DNA of 64,000 nucleotides. Source: an uncultured Ulvibacter sp. (GTDB lineage: Bacteria; Bacteroidota; Bacteroidia; Flavobacteriales; Flavobacteriaceae). Location: positions 1 to 64,000 of the forward strand of contig CAJXZB010000006.1 in assembly GCA_913063405.1 (NCBI GenBank), given 5' to 3'. The translations under genes were made by a program, and so were the position numbers. Of the stretch, positions 58,619-64,000 are shown piece by piece; positions within the stretch are counted from its first letter, which is position 1, and every line of letters starts with the position of its first letter. The notes beneath the pieces were generated by a model, which was not told the DNA's origin, did not search any database, and saw only the letters and a program-made list of their open reading frames with translations.

Positions 58619-60340
58619 ATGGCGTCGCATTACGAAGCACCTATTAGAAGACCCTTAGTTATAGGAGATAAAAGCTACCACGATGTAACTGTGGATGTGG
58701 CTGCTCCTGTGGAAGGCAAAGCAAATAAATCCTGGTGGATAGTTTTTACCATTGCCTTGGTTGCCTTTTTGTGGGGGATTGGTTGTATTATTTACACCAT
58801 TTCCACTGGAATTGGAGTTTGGGGACTTAACAAAACAGTGGGCTGGGCCTGGGATATTACCAACTTCGTTTGGTGGGTAGGTATTGGTCACGCGGGAACA
58901 CTGATTTCTGCAGTACTACTATTATTCCGTCAAAAGTGGAGAATGGCAATTAACCGTTCTGCTGAAGCAATGACGATATTCTCGGTTATTCAAGCAGGAT
59001 TGTTCCCTATTATTCACATGGGAAGACCATGGTTAGGATACTGGGTATTGCCTATTCCAAATCAGTTTGGTTCGTTATGGGTAAACTTTAACTCACCATT
59101 ACTTTGGGATGTATTTGCGATTTCAACCTATCTTTCTGTTTCATTAGTATTCTGGTGGACAGGATTGTTACCAGATTTTGCAATGATTCGCGATAGAGCT
59201 GTTACTCCGTTTACGAAGAGAATATATAGCATTTTATCCTTCGGATGGAGTGGACGAGCTAAAGATTGGCAACGATTTGAAGAAGTATCGTTGGTATTGG
59301 CTGGATTAGCTACACCACTTGTACTTTCTGTGCATACTATTGTATCATTTGACTTTGCTACTTCGGTAATTCCAGGATGGCACACCACTATTTTCCCGCC
59401 CTATTTCGTTGCGGGAGCGATCTTCTCTGGATTCGCAATGGTGAACACCTTATTGATTATTATGCGTAAGGTTTCCAAATTGGAGAACTATATTACGATA
59501 CAACATATTGAATTGATGAACATTGTAATTATGCTTACAGGTTCTATTGTTGGGGTCGCATATATGACCGAGCTCTTTATTGCTTGGTATTCTGGTGTTG
59601 AATACGAACAATATGCATTCCTTAACAGAGCAACAGGACCATATTGGTGGGCGTATTGGGCAATGATGAGTTGTAATGTGTTTTCACCTCAGTTTATGTG
59701 GTTTAAAAAATTACGTACGAGTATCATGTTCTCTTTCTTTATTTCAATTGTAGTAAACATTGGAATGTGGTTTGAACGATTTGTAATTATTGTCACTTCA
59801 TTGCACCGTGATTACCTTCCTTCATCTTGGACAATGTTCCAGCCAACATTTGTTGATATAGGAATCTTTATTGGGACCATTGGATTCTTCTTTGTGTTAT
59901 TTTTATTATACGCAAGAACATTCCCAGTGATCGCTCAAGCAGAGGTTAAATCTATTCTGAAAGGTTCGGGAGAGAAGTACAAAAAATTACGTGCAGAGCA
60001 TGGTGATGATGTAAAGCATTATGATCAAGTTGTTTCTTCAGTTAAAACTAAGGTGCCTTCCGAAGTAAAAGATGCTGGAGATCAATTAGGAAGTTTGATG
60101 AGTAAGCTTGGAGCATTTGACCTTGCCACTCAAACACAAGATGACCTTAAGTTGATTAGCGGAGTTGGACCAAAAATGGAAGATAAACTGCATCAACTTG
60201 GAATCTACACTTTTGAACAAGTTAGTAGAATGACTGATACTGAATACGATTTATTGGATAGCATAGTTGGCGAATTCCCAGGAAGGGCAAAACGTGATGA
60301 CTGGGCTGGACAAGCATCAAAACTTAAAAACAACTCCTAG
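58619..60340 (+). CDS. actC: ActC/NrfD membrane subunit with C-terminal helix-hairpin-helix domain
   Basis: 'WWVGIGHAGTLISAVLLL', 'SLVFWWTGLLPDFAMIRD'; C-term 'DDLKLISGVGPKMEDKLHQLGIYTFEQVSRM'. Confidence 0.92.
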   Translation: MASHYEAPIRRPLVIGDKSYHDVTVDVAAPVEGKANKSWWIVFTIALVAFLWGIGCIIYTISTGIGVWGLNKTVGWAWDITNFVWWVGIGHAGTLISAVLLLFRQKWRMAINRSAEAMTIFSVIQAGLFPIIHMGRPWLGYWVLPIPNQFGSLWVNFNSPLLWDVFAISTYLSVSLVFWWTGLLPDFAMIRDRAVTPFTKRIYSILSFGWSGRAKDWQRFEEVSLVLAGLATPLVLSVHTIVSFDFATSVIPGWHTTIFPPYFVAGAIFSGFAMVNTLLIIMRKVSKLENYITIQHIELMNIVIMLTGSIVGVAYMTELFIAWYSGVEYEQYAFLNRATGPYWWAYWAMMSCNVFSPQFMWFKKLRTSIMFSFFISIVVNIGMWFERFVIIVTSLHRDYLPSSWTMFQPTFVDIGIFIGTIGFFFVLFLLYARTFPVIAQAEVKSILKGSGEKYKKLRAEHGDDVKHYDQVVSSVKTKVPSEVKDAGDQLGSLMSKLGAFDLATQTQDDLKLISGVGPKMEDKLHQLGIYTFEQVSRMTDTEYDLLDSIVGEFPGRAKRDDWAGQASKLKNNS

Positions 60341-60342
60341 AT

Positions 60343-60879
60343 ATGGCATCGAAAGTGATTCACGCTATTTATAATGACGACGATATCTTAATGCAGGCCG
60401 TTAAAGAAGTTCGTGCTGAAAAATATCATATTGAGGAAGTATATACTCCTTTTCCGGTTCACGGACTGGACAAGGTAATGGGATTGGAGCCTACACGTAT
60501 TGCAATTACTTCTTTTATGTATGGATTGGTAGGTTTGGCCGTTGCAATTACAATGATGAATTTCATTATGATTGAAGATTGGCCACAAGACATTGGTGGT
60601 AAGCCGAGCTTTAGCTACATAGAGAATATGCCGGCTTTTGTGCCTATTATGTTTGAGCTCACAGTATTCTTTGCGGCGCATTTAATGGTAATTACTTTTT
60701 ATATGCGAAGTAAATTATGGCCATTTAAGAAAGCTGAAAACCCTGATGTTAGAACTACTGATGACCATTTCCTAATGGCTGTGGATACAGGACATCACGA
60801 TGCAGAGGAAGTTGCAAACTTCTTACGTGGAACAGGAGCGATCGAAATTAGTTTAATTGATAAGGACGAAGATCATTAA
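60343..60879 (+). CDS. actD: ActD (DUF3341)
   Basis: 'EVYTPFPVHGLDKVMGLEPTRI'. Confidence 0.92.
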   Translation: MASKVIHAIYNDDDILMQAVKEVRAEKYHIEEVYTPFPVHGLDKVMGLEPTRIAITSFMYGLVGLAVAITMMNFIMIEDWPQDIGGKPSFSYIENMPAFVPIMFELTVFFAAHLMVITFYMRSKLWPFKKAENPDVRTTDDHFLMAVDTGHHDAEEVANFLRGTGAIEISLIDKDEDH

Positions 60880-60880
60880 T

Positions 60881-61528
60881 ATGAGAAATATTGTAAAGAT
60901 AGCAGTTGTTGTTATAGCTTCATTTAGCTTGGTTTCTTGTTTTAATAAAAACAAGCCGAACTTTCAGTTTATGCCTAATATGTATGAACCAGTGAGTTAT
61001 GAGACTTATGGTGATTATGAAGTGTTTCCAAATAGAATGGAGGCTATGCATCCTGTAGAAGGTACAATTCCTCGCGGATGGCAACCTTACGATTATCCAA
61101 ATACAACAGAAGGATTGGAATTGGCACGTACCAATTTAAAAAACCCTTTGGAAGTAACAGAAGCGAATTTAAAAGCAGGATCTGAGTTATATGCAATTTA
61201 CTGTGCAGTATGTCATGGTGATAAGGGTGCAGGACAAGGGATTCTTGTAAAACGCGAAAAGTTCTTAGGAATACCAAGTTATGCAGATGCTGGAAGAGAT
61301 ATTACTGAAGGAGGAGTTTACCACGTGCAGATGTTTGGTTTGAACTCAATGGGTTCATATGCATCTCAAACCAATGAATTAGAGAGATGGCAAATTACGC
61401 AACACGTAATGAATTTAAAAGCTGCTCTAAAAGGAGAACCATTATTGATACCTGTTGCACCGGCAGCGGTTGAAACTATGGTTGCTGAAGAAGTTGGGCA
61501 ACCAGCCGGAAATTCAGAAGAACACTAA
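60881..61528 (+). CDS. actE: ActE cytochrome c lipoprotein
   Basis: Lipobox 'FSLVSC'; 'YCAVCHGDKGAGQG'. Confidence 0.9.
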   Translation: MRNIVKIAVVVIASFSLVSCFNKNKPNFQFMPNMYEPVSYETYGDYEVFPNRMEAMHPVEGTIPRGWQPYDYPNTTEGLELARTNLKNPLEVTEANLKAGSELYAIYCAVCHGDKGAGQGILVKREKFLGIPSYADAGRDITEGGVYHVQMFGLNSMGSYASQTNELERWQITQHVMNLKAALKGEPLLIPVAPAAVETMVAEEVGQPAGNSEEH

Positions 61529-61557
61529 TTAAGGAATAATAGAGAATAGCTAAAGAT

Positions 61558-62931
61558 ATGTATACGCTACCTAGTAAATTAAGACTTTTTGCGATTGTTT
61601 TTATGGTGATTGGTGCCATTGGTATCGTTTCAGGTTTTCTGTCGGCTCCAAGTAGTACTGCCGAAGTTAAAGAAATGATGGCTGCACATGGAGATGGTCA
61701 TGGTGCCGAGGCATCTCACGGAGAAACAAACAACTCGCATGGAGAAGCTCATAACGAATCTGAAGCTGCGTCTCAGGCTGTGCCTGGAGAAGGTCAGAGC
61801 GAAGATGCACACGGAAGTGAAGAAGAGCATTTGGAACATACCCTGCATCAAATGCAAAATAGACCTTGGTCTGCCTTGTACATTGCTTGTTTCTTTTTCT
61901 TTATGATTGCGTTAGGTTGTTTGGCTTTTTATGCAATTCAATTTGCTGCGCAGGCAGGTTGGTCTCCAGTATTGTTTAGAGTAATGGAAGCAATAACCGC
62001 TTACCTTGTTCCTGGAGGAATTATTATGTTCGTTCTTTTGGCTATGTCTGGAGTGCTTCATATGAACCATATTTTTGTCTGGAATGATGCTGAAGTAGTT
62101 GCTCACGACAAATTATTACAGGGAAAAGCAGGATGGTTAAATGGTACTGCAATGTTAATTAGAGCCGCAATCTTCTTAGGGGGTTGGTTGTTGTATCGTC
62201 ATTTTGCCGTTAAGTTTTCAAGAAATAGTGATAACGAAACAGATAACAGATGGTTTAAGAAAAGTTTCAAAATATCTGCAGGTTTCTTAGTATTCTTTAT
62301 TTATACAGAATCGATGATGTCTTGGGATTGGTTGATGAGTTTTGATCCGCACTGGTTTAGTACTTTGTACGGATGGTATGTATTTGCAGGAATGATGGTT
62401 TGCGCCATTACTACAATAGCCATAATTACAATCTATCTAAAATCTAAGGGATATCTCGAGTTTGTAAATGACAGCCATATTCATGATTTAGGAAAGTTTA
62501 TGTTTGGGTTTAGTATTTTCTGGACCTACTTATGGTTCTCACAGTTTATGTTGATTTGGTATGCAAACATTCCAGAGGAGGTAACATACTTTGTAACAAG
62601 AATAGAGCAATTTAAATTACCTTTCTTCGGAATGGTTGCAATGAACTTTATCTTCCCAGTGTTGTTGCTTATGAATAGTGATTACAAGCGAGTAAACTGG
62701 TTTATTGTATTAACTGGAATTGTAATTCTTGCTGGACACTATATTGATATATTCGTTATGGTGATGCCTGGTACCGTAGGAAATTCTTGGTATATCGGAA
62801 TACCAGAATTAGGAGCTCTTTGCTTTTTCTTTGGATTGTTTATTTATGTGGTGTTTACAGCACTCACGAAAGCACCATTATTGGTGAAAAACAATCCGTT
62901 TGTTAAAGAGAGTAAGCAATATCATTATTAA
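61558..62931 (+). CDS. actF: ActF quinol:cytochrome c oxidoreductase membrane subunit
   Basis: His-rich insertion after TM1 and multi-TM 'SMMSWDWLMSFDPHWFSTLYGWYVF'. Confidence 0.9.
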   Translation: MYTLPSKLRLFAIVFMVIGAIGIVSGFLSAPSSTAEVKEMMAAHGDGHGAEASHGETNNSHGEAHNESEAASQAVPGEGQSEDAHGSEEEHLEHTLHQMQNRPWSALYIACFFFFMIALGCLAFYAIQFAAQAGWSPVLFRVMEAITAYLVPGGIIMFVLLAMSGVLHMNHIFVWNDAEVVAHDKLLQGKAGWLNGTAMLIRAAIFLGGWLLYRHFAVKFSRNSDNETDNRWFKKSFKISAGFLVFFIYTESMMSWDWLMSFDPHWFSTLYGWYVFAGMMVCAITTIAIITIYLKSKGYLEFVNDSHIHDLGKFMFGFSIFWTYLWFSQFMLIWYANIPEEVTYFVTRIEQFKLPFFGMVAMNFIFPVLLLMNSDYKRVNWFIVLTGIVILAGHYIDIFVMVMPGTVGNSWYIGIPELGALCFFFGLFIYVVFTALTKAPLLVKNNPFVKESKQYHY

Positions 62932-62956
62932 TTAATTATTTAGAAGACAGATAACG

Positions 62957-64000
62957 ATGACCGCATTTTTAGTTGTATTAGTAATCATTCTATTTGGAGT
63001 TGCTCTTATGCAGTTGAATAAGATATTTTTAATGTCTAAATCAAAAGCCGACGAGACTGCCCAAATAGCTTCAGATAAGGACAATAGCATTAATGGATAT
63101 TTAATGTTAGGTTTTGCTTTTTTCACTTACTTCCTACTCATCTATTGTTTTTGGGAATGGGGTAATGTATTGTTGCCAGAAGCAGCATCGGAGCACGGTG
63201 CAGGAATTGATACCTTGATGTACGTTTCAATGGCACTTATTTTTGTTGTTGGCTTTTTCACACTTTGGTTGTTAGGTTGGTTCGCGTTTAAATACCGCGG
63301 AAAGAAGGGAAACAGAGCTTTGTTTTTTGCAGACAATGATAAATTAGAGTTCATTTGGACGATTATTCCCGTAATCGTTTTAGCGGGTCTTATTATCTAT
63401 GGATTGTTTACTTGGACAGATATTATGAATGTTGATACTGAAGATGATCCAATGGTAGTGGAGCTATATGCATATCAGTTTGATTGGAGAGCGCGTTATT
63501 CGGGTCCAGATAATACCCTTGGTGAAGCAAATGTTCGTTTAATCGAAGGTGTTAATCAGTTAGGTGTTGATGCTTCAGATCCTAATTCTCAGGATGATGT
63601 TGTTGTTAATGAATTACATTTACCACTAGGTAGAAAAGTGTTGTTCAAAATGCGGTCACAAGATGTATTGCACTCGGCGTATATGCCTCACTTTAGAGCA
63701 CAAATGAATTGTGTTCCTGGTATGATTACACAGTTCGCGTTTACACCATCAATTACCACAACAGATATGCGTTTTAATGACGACGTAGTTGGTAAGGTTG
63801 GAAGAATAAATAAAATTAGAAGAGATAAAAGTGTCGAATTATTGGCTAAGGGAGAAGAAGCTCTAGAACCATATGAGTTTGATTACGTACTTCTTTGTAA
63901 TAAAATTTGTGGAACAAACCACTACAACATGCAAATGAAGATTATTGTGGAGTCTCAAGAAGATTACGACGCTTGGATAGCAGCACAACCAACCTTTGCA
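62957..64000 (+). CDS. coxB: Cytochrome c oxidase subunit II (partial, runs off window)
   Basis: ATG 62957; 'LEFIWTIIPVIVLAGLII', 'LHSAYMPHFRAQMNCVPGM', 'CNKICGTNHYNMQMKI'. Confidence 0.92.
   Translation, partial: MTAFLVVLVIILFGVALMQLNKIFLMSKSKADETAQIASDKDNSINGYLMLGFAFFTYFLLIYCFWEWGNVLLPEAASEHGAGIDTLMYVSMALIFVVGFFTLWLLGWFAFKYRGKKGNRALFFADNDKLEFIWTIIPVIVLAGLIIYGLFTWTDIMNVDTEDDPMVVELYAYQFDWRARYSGPDNTLGEANVRLIEGVNQLGVDASDPNSQDDVVVNELHLPLGRKVLFKMRSQDVLHSAYMPHFRAQMNCVPGMITQFAFTPSITTTDMRFNDDVVGKVGRINKIRRDKSVELLAKGEEALEPYEFDYVLLCNKICGTNHYNMQMKIIVESQEDYDAWIAAQPTFA

Noticed and set aside
61688-61850. His-rich low-complexity region in ActF
   Set aside because: His/Glu-rich linkers after TM1 are plausible natural variation in this subunit; no evidence of a separate element.
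1-64000. CRISPR arrays, tRNA or rRNA genes
   Set aside because: No regularly spaced repeats and no cloverleaf/rRNA-like segments noticed by eye; a tRNAscan/CRISPR scan would be decisive.

Overview
AT-rich Bacteroidota (Flavobacteriia-like) chromosomal window. Left ~6.6 kb is accessory debris: a T9SS secreted BNR/GEVED protein, a 3'-truncated IS5-family transposase and orphan ORFs with palindromes. From ~7.4 to 47.3 kb lies a large flexirubin/dialkylresorcinol-aryl polyene pigment cluster: FAD halogenase-like oxidoreductase, tyrosine ammonia-lyase, FabG, several ketosynthases including a catalytically degenerate KS/CLF-like partner, two ACPs, hotdog dehydratases, DarA/DarB, BtrH-like protein, ABC exporter, methyltransferase, LolA, GT2, MMPL-acyltransferase fusion, desaturase-like enzyme, cupin, C45 acyltransferase/peptidase and PaaK-like ligase. 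The main find is a ~7.2 kb island (about 29.72-36.94 kb) splitting this otherwise collinear cluster. It carries a membrane-anchored propeller-LytTR regulator, a short tail-fibre-like secreted protein and a giant T9SS BNR protein. It is bounded by ~111 bp imperfect direct repeats that include the 3' end of the flanking pigment-cluster gene, and an RHS-core gene remnant sits at its right edge. The island has its own cis-signals: 9 bp direct repeats at 21 bp spacing typical of LytTR sites, and a 26 bp hairpin over a start codon. The right end is core genome: usp, rimP-nusA-infB, a SPOR protein, and the Act (alternative complex III) operon leading into cytochrome oxidase subunit II. A lipoprotein next to usp is a clear pseudogene. 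All calls are by eye; no searches were run.
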